Origin: Aestuariivirga litoralis
Lineage (GTDB): Bacteria; Pseudomonadota; Alphaproteobacteria; Rhizobiales; Aestuariivirgaceae
NCBI RefSeq assembly: GCF_003234965.1
Contig: NZ_QKVK01000005.1
Coordinates: 1 to 64,000 of the forward strand
Direction of reading: 5' to 3'
Length of the DNA: 64,000 nucleotides
Shown: one piece after another, positions 15,856 through 27,207 of the stretch
Layout: the number at the start of each line of letters is the position of its first letter
Numbering within the stretch: the first letter of the stretch is position 1
Position numbers and translations under genes: made by a program
Notes under the pieces: model-generated
Database searches by the model: none
What the model saw: only the letters and a program-made list of their open reading frames with translations
What the model was told of the DNA's origin: nothing

Positions 15856-17300
15856 CCCGCCGCATCATCGGTCCCTTCAACCGCGTGGAAGGCGATCTTG
15901 AGGTGAAGGTCGAGATCGCCGACGGCGCAGTGCGCGAGGCCTGGGTGACCTCGCCGCTCTACCGCGGCTTCGAGCACATCCTGCGCGGCAAGCCGCCGCG
16001 CGACGCACTGGTCTATGCGCCGCGCATCTGCGGCATCTGCTCGGTGTCGCAGTCGGTGGCGGCAGCGCGCGCCATCGCTGCGGCCCAGGAGCTCACACCG
16101 GTGCCGAACGGCCTCTTCGCCACCGACCTCATGCTGGCGGCGGAGAACGTCGCCGATCACCTCACCCACTTCTACATGTTCTTCATGCCGGACGTCTGCC
16201 GCGAGGTCTATGCCTCCGAGCCCTGGCATGCGGCGGCTGTCGAACGCTTCCGCGCCGTGAAGGGCGAGGCCGTACCGCCCTTCCTCGCGGCCCGCGCCGG
16301 CTTCCTGCATCTCATGGGCATCCTCGCCGGCAAGTGGCCGCACACGCTGGCGATCCAGCCCGGCGGGTCGACCCGCCCGGTGGAGGTGCAGGAACAGGTG
16401 CGGCTGTCGCTGATCCTCGCCGGCTTCCGGCAATTCCTCGAGCGCCAGGTATTCGGCGGCACGCTGGAGGCCTTTGCCGCGCTCTCGTCGCCTGACGATC
16501 TGGACGCATGGCATGCCGCCGACCCGGGGCGCGGCGATCTCCGGCGTTTCCTCACCATTGCCCGAAGCCTGGAATTCGAAGGCCTCGGCCGCGCCGCCGA
16601 CCGGTTCATGAGCTATGGCAGCTTCGGTCCGGAGGACCGGCGGCTGTTCGCACCGGGAACGCTCGTCGCCGGACGGCGCGGCGCCGTGGAGCCCGCGCAG
16701 ATCACCGAGGACGTGAGCCACGGCTGGATGGGCGTCGACACCGTGGCGCGCCATCCCTTCGACGGCATGACGGTGCCCGATGCGGACAATCCCGCGGGCT
16801 ACAGCTGGTGCAAGGCGCCCCGCCTCGATGGCGCCACCATGGAGGTGGGTGCACTTGCCCGCCAGGCCATCGACGGGCAGCCGCTGGCGTTCGGCCTCGT
16901 CGCGTCGGGCGGCGGCAATGTGCTGAGCCGCATCGTGGCGCGCTTCATCGAGGTGGCGCGGCTGGTTCCCGCCATGGAGTCCTGGGCCCGGGCGCTCGAC
17001 CCGCGCGAGCCCTTCTGCGACACCCGGGCCATCGCCGATGAGTGTGAGGGCATGGGCCTTGCAGAGGCCGCGCGCGGTTCGCTGGGCCACTGGGTGAAGA
17101 TCCGCAAGGGCTACATCCACAACTACCAGATCATCGCGCCCACCACCTGGAACTTCTCGCCGCGCGACAGGGGCGGTGCGCCGGGGCCGCTGGAGCAGGC
17201 GCTGGCGGGTGCTCCGGTGCGGCCCGGCGAAACCGATCCCGTCGCGGTGCAGCACATCGTGCGCTCCTTCGATCCCTGCATGGTCTGCACCGTGCATTGA
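15852..17300 (+). CDS. hupV: Regulatory (H2-sensing) hydrogenase large subunit HupV
   Basis: A 482-aa catalytic-type subunit with both nickel pairs, C60/C63 (RICGICSVSQ) and C476/C479 (DPCMVCTVH). The protein ends exactly at the conserved histidine, so there is no C-terminal extension and no need for a maturation protease, as is typical of H2 sensors. With HupU it detects H2 and changes HupT activity. Confidence 0.95.
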   Translation: MTRRIIGPFNRVEGDLEVKVEIADGAVREAWVTSPLYRGFEHILRGKPPRDALVYAPRICGICSVSQSVAAARAIAAAQELTPVPNGLFATDLMLAAENVADHLTHFYMFFMPDVCREVYASEPWHAAAVERFRAVKGEAVPPFLAARAGFLHLMGILAGKWPHTLAIQPGGSTRPVEVQEQVRLSLILAGFRQFLERQVFGGTLEAFAALSSPDDLDAWHAADPGRGDLRRFLTIARSLEFEGLGRAADRFMSYGSFGPEDRRLFAPGTLVAGRRGAVEPAQITEDVSHGWMGVDTVARHPFDGMTVPDADNPAGYSWCKAPRLDGATMEVGALARQAIDGQPLAFGLVASGGGNVLSRIVARFIEVARLVPAMESWARALDPREPFCDTRAIADECEGMGLAEAARGSLGHWVKIRKGYIHNYQIIAPTTWNFSPRDRGGAPGPLEQALAGAPVRPGETDPVAVQHIVRSFDPCMVCTVH

Positions 17301-17302
17301 CC

Positions 17303-19576
17303 ATGGCCCATCGCATCCGCGTCACCGGCACGGTTCAGGGCGTGGGCTTCCGCCCCTTCGTCTGGCGCCTGGCGAGCGAGCTCGGCATTCGCGGCCAGGT
17401 GCTGAACGACGGTCGCGGAGTGGAAATCCTCGCCTGGTGCGAAGATCCGGAGGCCTTCGCCACGCGCCTGCGCCGCGAGGCCCCGCCCCTGGCGCGCATC
17501 ACCGCGATCACCATCGCGGAGGAACGGCTTGGCCCGCCGCCGCAGGATTTCCGCATCGTTGAAAGCCACGCCAGCGCGCCCGCCACGGCGATCGCTGCGG
17601 ATGCCGCCACCTGTCTGGATTGCCTGGCCGAGATCCGCGACCCCGCGCAGCGCCGCTTCGGCCATGCCTTTGCCAACTGCACCAATTGCGGCCCGCGGCT
17701 CAGCATCCTGCAGCGCCTGCCCTATGACCGGGCCAACACCTCCATGGCGGGCTTCGCCATGTGCCCGGCCTGCGCGTCGGAATATGCCGATCCCGCCGAC
17801 CGCCGCTTCCATGCCCAGCCCATTGCCTGCCCTGCCTGCGGCCCGCGGCTGTGGCTCGCGGAAGGCGATGCGGTGCACGAGGGACGCATCGCGCTCGATC
17901 GTGCCGCGGAGATCATCCGCGGCGGCGGCATCGTCGCCGTCAAGGGGCTGGGTGGCTTCCACCTCGCGGCCGATGCGCGGCAGGAGGAGACCGTCGCCCG
18001 CCTGCGCCGCAGCAAGCGCCGGCGCTCCAGGCCCTTCGCCCTCATGGCGCGTGACCTCGCGGAGATCCGGCGCTTCGCGCGGCTCGATGCGCAGGAGGCG
18101 GCCCAGCTCGGCTCATCCGCCGCACCCATCCTGCTGCTGAATTCGGAGGGTGAAGCCCTGGCGCCGTCCGTCGCGCCCGGCCAGTCGACGCTCGGCTTCA
18201 TGCTGCCCTACACGCCGCTGCATCACCTGCTTCTCGCACGCCTCGATGGTCCCATCGTGCTGACTTCCGGCAACCTGACGGACGAGCCGCAATGTGCGTC
18301 CAACGCCGAGGCGCAGGAGCGGCTGAGCGCCCTTTGCGATGCACTGCTGATGCATGACCGCGACATCGTTCAGCGCGTCGACGATTCGGTTCTGCGCATG
18401 GCGCGCCATGGCCCGATCGTCATCCGCCGCGCCCGTGGCCTCGCACCAGAACCCATCGCGCTCGCGCTGCCGGACGCCCCGTCGGTTCTTGCCCTCGGAG
18501 GCGATCTCAAGTCGTCCGCAGCGCTGTTCACCGACGGAAGGCTCACGGTCAGCCAGCACCTGGGCGATCTCTCGACGCCCCTGGCCCGTGCTGACTTCGC
18601 GAAGATGGTGGAGGTGCTGCTCGCCCTCAACGGCGCACGGCCAGCGCTCGTTGCCTGTGACCTCCACCCCGACTTCCACGCCTCGCACGTCGCCGCCGGC
18701 CTCGCGGCACGCTTCGATGCACCTTGTGTCAGGGTTCAGCATCATTACGCCCATGTCCTCTCCTGCCTCGCCGACAACGGCATCACCGCCTTCGCGACAC
18801 CGGTGCTCGGCGTGGTGCTCGACGGCATGGGCCATGGCAACGACGGCACGGTATGGGGTGGCGAGTTCCTGCGCGTCGATCACGCAGGCTTTCAGCGCCT
18901 CGCGCATTTTCCGGTGGTGCCCCTCCCTGGCGGCGACGCCGCGGCGCGCCAGCCCTGGCGCAATGCCGTGGCGCAGCTTGATGCCACCCTGGGGTGGGAG
19001 GCGGTGGCTGGAAGCCCGGCGCTCCGCCACCTGGCAAGCAAGAATGCCACGGCGCTGCGCCGCAGCTTCGCGCTCTCCGGCGCGCATCGCACCAGTTCCG
19101 CCGGGCGCCTGCTCGATGCCCTGGCCGCCCTGCTCGGCCTGTGCGTGGATGAGCAGAGCTATGAAGGCGAAGCCGCCATGCTGCTCGAAGCCTGCGCCGC
19201 ACGGAGCACGTCCGGTGGAAGCTATGGCGCGGAGCGTTGCGCCACTGGCCCATCCTGGGCGCCACTCTTGCGCGGCGTGCTGGATGATCTTGAAAGAGGC
19301 ACAGCGGCGGAGATCATCGCAAGGCGCGCGCATGACACGGTGATCGCCGGCGTGGTGAGCCAGGTGGAAGCGATCCGCGACGCACATGCCATCAACCGCG
19401 TCGCGCTCAGTGGCGGCTGCTTCAACAACGTGCTGTTGTCCGATGGCATCAGCGACGCGCTCGCGGCCCGCGGCTTCTCCGTCCTCGTCCACCGCGGCCT
19501 CCCCCCGGGCGATGGCGGCCTTGCCGCCGGCCAGGCGCTGGCGGCACTTCAGGCGCGGAGCGAAGGATTGAACTGA
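17303..19576 (+). CDS. hypF: Carbamoyltransferase HypF
   Basis: A 757-aa enzyme that makes the carbamoyl group used for the cyanide ligands from carbamoyl phosphate. Domains in order are: acylphosphatase (GTVQGVGFRPFVWRLA), two zinc-finger-like pairs (CLDCLAEI, CTNCGP; CPACASEY, CPACGP), a YrdC-like domain (GGIVAVKGLGGFHLAADA) and a Kae1-like C-terminal domain (VQHHYAHVLSCLADN, VALSGGCFNNVLL). I chose the ATG at 17303, two codons after a TTG that overlaps the hupV stop. It is the last gene of the hydrogenase cluster. Confidence 0.95.
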   Translation: MAHRIRVTGTVQGVGFRPFVWRLASELGIRGQVLNDGRGVEILAWCEDPEAFATRLRREAPPLARITAITIAEERLGPPPQDFRIVESHASAPATAIAADAATCLDCLAEIRDPAQRRFGHAFANCTNCGPRLSILQRLPYDRANTSMAGFAMCPACASEYADPADRRFHAQPIACPACGPRLWLAEGDAVHEGRIALDRAAEIIRGGGIVAVKGLGGFHLAADARQEETVARLRRSKRRRSRPFALMARDLAEIRRFARLDAQEAAQLGSSAAPILLLNSEGEALAPSVAPGQSTLGFMLPYTPLHHLLLARLDGPIVLTSGNLTDEPQCASNAEAQERLSALCDALLMHDRDIVQRVDDSVLRMARHGPIVIRRARGLAPEPIALALPDAPSVLALGGDLKSSAALFTDGRLTVSQHLGDLSTPLARADFAKMVEVLLALNGARPALVACDLHPDFHASHVAAGLAARFDAPCVRVQHHYAHVLSCLADNGITAFATPVLGVVLDGMGHGNDGTVWGGEFLRVDHAGFQRLAHFPVVPLPGGDAAARQPWRNAVAQLDATLGWEAVAGSPALRHLASKNATALRRSFALSGAHRTSSAGRLLDALAALLGLCVDEQSYEGEAAMLLEACAARSTSGGSYGAERCATGPSWAPLLRGVLDDLERGTAAEIIARRAHDTVIAGVVSQVEAIRDAHAINRVALSGGCFNNVLLSDGISDALAARGFSVLVHRGLPPGDGGLAAGQALAALQARSEGLN

Positions 19577-19693
19577 AGCGCCGCGACCGACCCTCCAGCC
19601 GCCTTCATGGACTGGGTCCGGCAGAAGATCGAAACCGCCGCTATCGAGGCCCGCAAGGCCGCGGCCGGAAAAGTTAGTGGTTTTGTTCGCAAA
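19577..19693. other. Short spacer between hypF and tRNA-Arg with a possible gene fragment
   Basis: The spacer contains a plus-strand open stretch, MDWVRQKIETAAIEARKAA, which continues a few codons and then runs into the tRNA gene and stops. It has no visible ribosome site and matches nothing I recognise. It is just downstream of a tRNA 3' end, where remnants of integrated elements are commonly found. Confidence 0.2.
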
Positions 19694-19711
19694 TGGCGCA
19701 CCCGACAGGAT
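19694..19711. repeat. tRNA-Arg 3' end, partner of the copy at 193-210
   Basis: The segment covers the encoded CCA and the acceptor and T-arm start of the tRNA on the minus strand. Fifteen of its 18 bases recur, in the same orientation, near the left edge of the hydrogenase cluster. Confidence 0.25.
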
Positions 19712-19770
19712 TCGAACCTGTGACCTCTGCCTTCGGAGGGCAGCACTCTATCCAGCTGAGCTACGGGTGC
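19694..19770 (-). tRNA. tRNA-Arg (anticodon CCG)
   Basis: The minus strand folds into a complete 77-nt cloverleaf. The acceptor stem GCACCCG pairs with CGGGTGC, followed by discriminator G and an encoded CCA. The anticodon stem CTGCC/GGCAG holds the loop CTCCGAA, so the anticodon is CCG (codon CGG). The T loop reads GGTTCGAATCC. The hydrogenase cluster ends directly at its 3' side. Confidence 0.95.
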
Positions 19771-19784
19771 AGCGCGTGGGGAGA

Positions 19785-19814
19785 GCTATACCCGATTGGC
19801 ATGGCGTTCGGCAA
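19785..19814 (-). promoter_or_regulatory. Sigma-70-type promoter of tRNA-Arg
   Basis: On the minus strand TTGCCG and TATAGC are spaced by 18 bases. The -10 element ends about 15 bases before the mature tRNA 5' end. Confidence 0.5.
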
Positions 19815-19854
19815 TGGCTGGCGCTAAGGGGCTGGTCCGGGGAGGTATCGTCAC

Positions 19855-20904
19855 ATGAAAGCAGCCATATTCGAAGCCTATCGGGGGCCCTTGGAGATCC
19901 GCTCCGTGCCGGATCCGCAATGTCCGGCGGATGGTGTGATCCTGAAGGTCGAGGCCTGCGGCGTCTGCCGGTCGGACCATCATGGCTGGAGCGGGGTCGA
20001 CCCCGACGTGGCGCTGCCGCATGTACCTGGGCATGAATTCGCGGGCACCGTGCTGGCGGTGGGGCCGGGCGTCCGGACCTTCCGGGTGGGTGACCGCGTC
20101 ACCGCCCCCTTCATCCTCGCCTGCGGCGACTGCCCGGACTGCCGGGCAGGGGAGCCGACAGTCTGCAACCACCAGCATGTGGTGGGCTTTTCCGGCTGGG
20201 GCGCTTTCGCGGAGCTGCTTGCCGTGCCGCGGGCGGATTTCAACCTGGTCAGGCTGCCTGATTCGCTGGGCTTCGCCGAGGCCGCCGCCATGGGCTGCCG
20301 CCTCACCACCGCCTTCCGCGGCCTCGTCGACCGGGCGGACCTGAAGCCCGGCGAATGGCTGGCGATCCACGGCTGCGGCGGGGTGGGGCTTTCCGCCGTG
20401 ATGATTGGCCAGGCGCTCGGCGCCCAGATCATCGCCATCGACATCAATGCGGAAGCCCTCGCCATGGCGAAGGCGCTGGGCGCCAATGTCACGCTGAACC
20501 CATCGACGCTCGAGGACACCGCACTCGCCGTGCGCGAGGTGACGGGCGGTGGTGCGCATGTCTCGATCGATGGCCTCGGCATCACCGCGACGATCCACAA
20601 TTCGGTGAGGAGCCTCCGCAAGCTCGGCCGCCATGTGCAGATCGGCCAGCCTTTGGGCCAGCATGCGAGCCCGCCCATGCCGCTGCTCGAAACCGTCTAT
20701 GCCCGCCAGATTTCGATCCTCGGCACGCGCGGCATCGCCGCCTCCCGCTTTTCCTCGCTCCTTGGCATGATCGCCGGCGGGCGGCTCGATCCCGCGCGCA
20801 TGATCACGAAGCGGATCGCCTTGTCCGAGGCGGGCGCCGCGCTCAAGGCCATGGATGGCTATACCGGCGTGGGCGTCACGGTGATCGACAGGATGAACGC
20901 ATAG
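19855..20904 (+). CDS. Zinc-dependent alcohol dehydrogenase (MDR family)
   Basis: A 349-aa medium-chain dehydrogenase. The catalytic zinc ligands are in EACGVCRSDHHGW and PGHEFAG. The structural zinc lobe is complete as C-x2-C-x2-C-x7-C (CGDCPDCRAGEPTVC). The NAD(P) site is HGCGGVGLSAVMIG, with an acidic DIN at the end of the next strand that suggests NAD. The substrate is not clear from sequence. It stands alone between the tRNA and polA, with a hairpin after its stop. Confidence 0.88.
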   Translation: MKAAIFEAYRGPLEIRSVPDPQCPADGVILKVEACGVCRSDHHGWSGVDPDVALPHVPGHEFAGTVLAVGPGVRTFRVGDRVTAPFILACGDCPDCRAGEPTVCNHQHVVGFSGWGAFAELLAVPRADFNLVRLPDSLGFAEAAAMGCRLTTAFRGLVDRADLKPGEWLAIHGCGGVGLSAVMIGQALGAQIIAIDINAEALAMAKALGANVTLNPSTLEDTALAVREVTGGGAHVSIDGLGITATIHNSVRSLRKLGRHVQIGQPLGQHASPPMPLLETVYARQISILGTRGIAASRFSSLLGMIAGGRLDPARMITKRIALSEAGAALKAMDGYTGVGVTVIDRMNA

Positions 20905-20905
20905 C

Positions 20906-20931
20906 GTCCTCTCCCGCGCGCGGGAGAGGAC
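20906..20931. terminator. Perfect 13-bp hairpin after the alcohol dehydrogenase
   Basis: GTCCTCTCCCGCG is followed directly by its exact complement, giving a 26-base palindrome 2 bp after the stop codon. No T-run follows, so it may be a stabilising or Rho-assisted end rather than a classical terminator. Confidence 0.45.
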
Positions 20932-20982
20932 AATGGCTGACATCCGCTGGCATCTGCGGGGGCACGGTGGCATACTCTCGCC

Positions 20983-23913
<2,931 letters not shown>

Positions 23914-24044
23914 GATTCACAATGTCAATCAGCAGAAAGCGCGATCAGGAGAGTATGCCTAGCATAGGTCTGACTGAAAGTCAAGGAATTTATTCTATCA
24001 GGCACCGCTAATGCACCCCTGCCGCCATCCCACCCCTCTCGGCC

Positions 24045-24126
24045 GTCATCCCGGCGAAAGCCGGGACCCCGCTTTCTTTCAGGGTGTGCTGACCCAAAGC
24101 GGGGCCCCGGCTTTCGCCGGGGTGAC
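24045..24126. repeat. Palindromic dispersed repeat between polA and selO
   Basis: Two 31-base arms (24045-24075 and 24096-24126) are complementary at 29 positions around a 20-base loop. The arm begins GTCATCCCGGCGAAAGCCGG, a type I recognise from many alphaproteobacterial intergenic regions. Lying between convergent genes, it could end transcription in both directions. Confidence 0.75.
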
Positions 24127-24155
24127 GGATTGAGTGAGCGGAGTGATGGCCGCGC

Positions 24156-25577
24156 CTACGTCCCGCAGAACGTCCGGTAACCCCCGTCAACCTCCGCCGG
24201 CGGCGCGGCATAGCGCTCCGCTCCCGGTTGCTCCTCGTAAGGGGTCATCAGCACCCGGAGCATTTCTTCGAACGGCCGATAATCCTGCCGCTCCACGCCG
24301 GCGCTGATCATCTCCTCGACGAGGTGATTGCGCGGGATATAGACCGGGTTCACCGATCGCATGAAGGCCCGGCGCTCTTCCGCCGACTGCGGGTCCCGCG
24401 CCAGCCGTTCGCGCCACGTCGGCAGCCAGTCCCTCAGCGCCTCCGGCTCCTCGTCATTGCTCAGTGCACGGAACGTCACCGTGAAGTCCGCCCTCACCAT
24501 CTGCATCGCATCGAGCATCGCCTGGATAAGGTCGAGGTCGCCATCCTCCTCCGACACGAGCCCGATCTTCTTCCGGAACCCCGCCAGCCAATACTTGGTG
24601 TAGATCGCCGGGAAGGCCTCGATCCGCTCCGTGGCGATGCGGATCGCCTCTTCGCGGTCAGGCGCGATGAAGGCCAGCAGCGTCTCCGCCAGCCGCGCCA
24701 GGTTCCACTGCGCGACGGGCGCCTGGTTCGCGTAGGCATAACGCCCATAGGTATCGATCGAACTGAACACCGTGCCGGGGTCGTAAGCGTCCATGAAGGC
24801 GCAGGGGCCATAGTCGATGGTCTCGCCGGAGATGCTCGTGTTGTCCGTGTTCATCACCCCATGGATGAAGCCCACCTGCACCCAGCGCGCGACCAGCGCG
24901 GCCTGAGCCTCCATCACCGCATCGAGAAGCGCCAGTGCCGGGTTCTCGGCACCCTTCAGCTGCGGGTAGTGCCGGTCGATCACGTGGTCGACCAGCAGCT
25001 TCAAGGCTTCGAAATCCTGGCGCACCGCGAAGAACTGGAAGGTGCCCACCCGGATGTGGCTCGCGGCCACCCGGGTCAGCACCGCGCCCGGCAGCACCGC
25101 GTCGCGGTAGACGCGCTCGCCGGTGGTGGCGGCCATCAGCGCCCGGGTGGTGGGGATTCCCAGCGCGTTCATCGCCTCGCTGACGAGATATTCCCGCAGC
25201 ACCGGCCCGAGGGCCGCCCGCCCGTCACCCCCGCGCGAGAAGGGGGTGCGGCCCGAGCCCTTGAGCTGGATGTCGCGCCGGCGGCCGTTCACGTCCACCA
25301 CCTCGCCCAGCAGGATGGCCCGCCCGTCGCCCAGCTGTGGCACGAAATTGCCGAACTGGTGCCCGGCATAGGCCTGGGCCAGCGGGCTCGCCCCCGCCGG
25401 AATGGCGTTGCCGACCGCCACCTCCGCCGTCAGCAGGGCCGGGTCGATCGCCAGTTCCCGGGCCAAAGGCTCGTTCACCCTGACCAGCCGGGGGGTGGAA
25501 ACCGGGGTGGGGGCCACCCCCACATGCATGGAGCCGGGCAGGCGGGCATAGGAATTGTCGAAGGCAATGGCGTTCAT
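24156..25577 (-). CDS. selO: Protein adenylyltransferase SelO (YdiU family)
   Basis: A 473-aa pseudokinase-fold enzyme that transfers AMP from ATP to proteins involved in redox homeostasis. Recognisable blocks are AYAGHQFGNFVPQLGDGRA, the lysine-bearing QLKGSGRTPFSRGGDGRA, FIHGVMNTDNTSISGETIDY and DYGPCAFMDAY. The C-terminal FCGT carries the cysteine that corresponds to selenocysteine in eukaryotic SelO. I chose the ATG at 25577 over a TTG three codons upstream. It is divergent from ahcY. Confidence 0.95.
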   Translation of the reverse strand: MNAIAFDNSYARLPGSMHVGVAPTPVSTPRLVRVNEPLARELAIDPALLTAEVAVGNAIPAGASPLAQAYAGHQFGNFVPQLGDGRAILLGEVVDVNGRRRDIQLKGSGRTPFSRGGDGRAALGPVLREYLVSEAMNALGIPTTRALMAATTGERVYRDAVLPGAVLTRVAASHIRVGTFQFFAVRQDFEALKLLVDHVIDRHYPQLKGAENPALALLDAVMEAQAALVARWVQVGFIHGVMNTDNTSISGETIDYGPCAFMDAYDPGTVFSSIDTYGRYAYANQAPVAQWNLARLAETLLAFIAPDREEAIRIATERIEAFPAIYTKYWLAGFRKKIGLVSEEDGDLDLIQAMLDAMQMVRADFTVTFRALSNDEEPEALRDWLPTWRERLARDPQSAEERRAFMRSVNPVYIPRNHLVEEMISAGVERQDYRPFEEMLRVLMTPYEEQPGAERYAAPPAEVDGGYRTFCGT

Positions 25578-25619
25578 GGCCCTCAATATAGGGCAGGAGG
25601 GCCGGAAGTTCCTCCTTAA

Positions 25620-25647
25620 GAGGACATAAAGAATTCTTTATGTCCTC
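25620..25647. promoter_or_regulatory. 28-bp perfect palindrome upstream of ahcY, candidate operator
   Basis: The 14-base arm GAGGACATAAAGAA is followed directly by its exact complement, with AAAGAATTCTTT at the centre. It abuts the -35 element of the ahcY promoter. The AT-rich core in a GC-rich genome and the ArsR-like ATAAAG-TTTAT pattern suggest a repressor or activator of the SAM cycle such as SahR. That link is from general knowledge of such sites and has not been tested here. Confidence 0.55.
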
Positions 25648-25648
25648 A

Positions 25649-25677
25649 TGGACAGGGGGGCGGACCGCTGCTATAGA
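25649..25677 (+). promoter_or_regulatory. Sigma-70-type promoter of ahcY
   Basis: TGGACA (25649-25654) and TATAGA (25672-25677) are spaced by 17 bases. The predicted start near 25684 leaves a leader of about 27 bases before the ATG at 25711. Confidence 0.5.
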
Positions 25678-25710
25678 CCCCGGCCAAATTCAGGACAGAG
25701 GACGAGACAC

Positions 25711-27114
25711 ATGAGCCGCCACGACTATCACGTTGCCGACATCAAGCTGGCCGACTGGGGCCGCAAGGAAATCGACATGGCCGAGGTCGAGATGCCGGGC
25801 CTGATGGCGACGCGCGCCGAATACAAGGCGCTGCAGCCGCTGCGCGGTGCGCGCATCTCGGGCTCGCTCCACATGACGATCCAGACCGCGGTGCTGATCG
25901 AGACCCTCGTGGCGCTGGGTGCGGAAGTCCGCTGGGCCTCCTGCAACATCTACTCGACGCAGGACCACGCCGCCGCGGCCATCGCCGCCGCCGGCGTCCC
26001 CGTCTTCGCCTTCAAGGGCGAGACGCTGAAGGAATATTGGGACTTCACCGCCAGGATCTTCGACTGGCCGGACGGCCAGCCCTCCAACATGATCCTCGAT
26101 GACGGCGGCGACGCCACGCTCTACATTCTGCTCGGCTCCAAGGCCGAGAAGGACCCGAGCCTCATCGCGCATCCGAAGAGCGAGGAGGAGGAATGCCTCT
26201 TCGCCGCCATCAAGAAGCGCATCAAGGAACAGCCGGGCTGGTTCGACAAGGTGAAGGCCGCCATCAAGGGCGTCTCGGAAGAGACCACCACCGGCGTCCA
26301 CCGCCTCTACGAGCTGCAGAAGAAGGGCGAGCTGCCCTTCCCGGCGATCAACGTGAATGATTCGGTGACCAAGTCCAAGTTCGACAACAAGTACGGCTGC
26401 CGTGAATCGCTGGTGGACGCGATCCGCCGCGGCACCGACGTGATGATGGCCGGCAAGGTGGCCGTGGTCGCGGGCTATGGCGACGTGGGCAAGGGCTCTG
26501 CCGCCTCGCTGAAGGGCTCGGGCGCCCGTGTCATCGTGACGGAGGTCGATCCGATCTGCGCGCTGCAGGCCGCGATGGACGGCTTCGCGGTGCAGACCAT
26601 GGAAGACGTGGTCGGCACGGCGGACATCTTCGTCACCGCCACCGGCAACAAGGACGTGATCACCGTCGATCACATGAAGCAGATGAAGGACATGGCCATC
26701 GTCTGCAACATCGGCCACTTCGACAACGAGATCCAGGTCTCGGAGCTCCGCAACTTCAAGACCACCAACATCAAGCCGCAGGTGGACATGATCCACATGC
26801 CGTCGGGCGCCCGCGTCATCCTGCTGTCGCAGGGCCGCCTGGTGAATCTCGGCAACGCCACGGGCCACCCCAGCTTCGTGATGTCGGCCTCCTTCACCAA
26901 CCAGACGCTCGCCCAGATCGAGCTCTTCACCTCGGCCGGCACCGGCAAGTACAAGAACGAGGTCTACGTCCTGCCGAAGCACCTCGACGAGAAGGTGGCG
27001 CGCCTCCACCTCGAGAAGCTGGGCGTGAAGCTCACCAAGCTGCGGGACGACCAGGCCGCCTATATCGGCGTCACCCCGCAGGGTCCGTTCAAGCCGGAAT
27101 ATTACCGCTACTGA
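25711..27114 (+). CDS. ahcY: Adenosylhomocysteinase
   Basis: A 467-aa NAD-dependent enzyme that splits S-adenosylhomocysteine into adenosine and homocysteine, removing the inhibitor of methyltransferases. The NAD site is [20 protein letters not shown], and the C-terminus ends KPEYYRY as in the family. I chose the ATG at 25711, preceded by AGAGGACGAG, which gives the usual [17 protein letters not shown]-type start. The frame upstream of it is not conserved-looking. Confidence 0.97.
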   Translation: MSRHDYHVADIKLADWGRKEIDMAEVEMPGLMATRAEYKALQPLRGARISGSLHMTIQTAVLIETLVALGAEVRWASCNIYSTQDHAAAAIAAAGVPVFAFKGETLKEYWDFTARIFDWPDGQPSNMILDDGGDATLYILLGSKAEKDPSLIAHPKSEEEECLFAAIKKRIKEQPGWFDKVKAAIKGVSEETTTGVHRLYELQKKGELPFPAINVNDSVTKSKFDNKYGCRESLVDAIRRGTDVMMAGKVAVVAGYGDVGKGSAASLKGSGARVIVTEVDPICALQAAMDGFAVQTMEDVVGTADIFVTATGNKDVITVDHMKQMKDMAIVCNIGHFDNEIQVSELRNFKTTNIKPQVDMIHMPSGARVILLSQGRLVNLGNATGHPSFVMSASFTNQTLAQIELFTSAGTGKYKNEVYVLPKHLDEKVARLHLEKLGVKLTKLRDDQAAYIGVTPQGPFKPEYYRY

Positions 27115-27124
27115 GGATTCCGGC

Positions 27125-27158
27125 CCGCCCCGCTTTTGGTTATACCGAAGCGGGGCGG
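27125..27158. terminator. Stem-loop after ahcY
   Basis: An 11-bp perfect stem (CCGCCCCGCTT with AAGCGGGGCGG) encloses a 12-base loop 10 bp after the ahcY stop. No T-run follows on the plus strand. Confidence 0.5.
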
Positions 27159-27207
27159 ATGACCGGCTGATTCGGCAGGCCATCCCGGCACTTTGACCGG
27201 AGAAGAC

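Noticed and set aside
23922-24011. 29-codon frame after polA (MSISRKRDQESMPS start)
   Set aside because: There is no ribosome site, no recognisable similarity, and it is next to a repeat. It cannot be supported as a gene.
25578-25710. SAH riboswitch in front of ahcY
   Set aside because: The predicted leader is only about 27 bases, and the obvious structure is a perfect DNA palindrome upstream of the -35 element, which fits a protein-binding site better.
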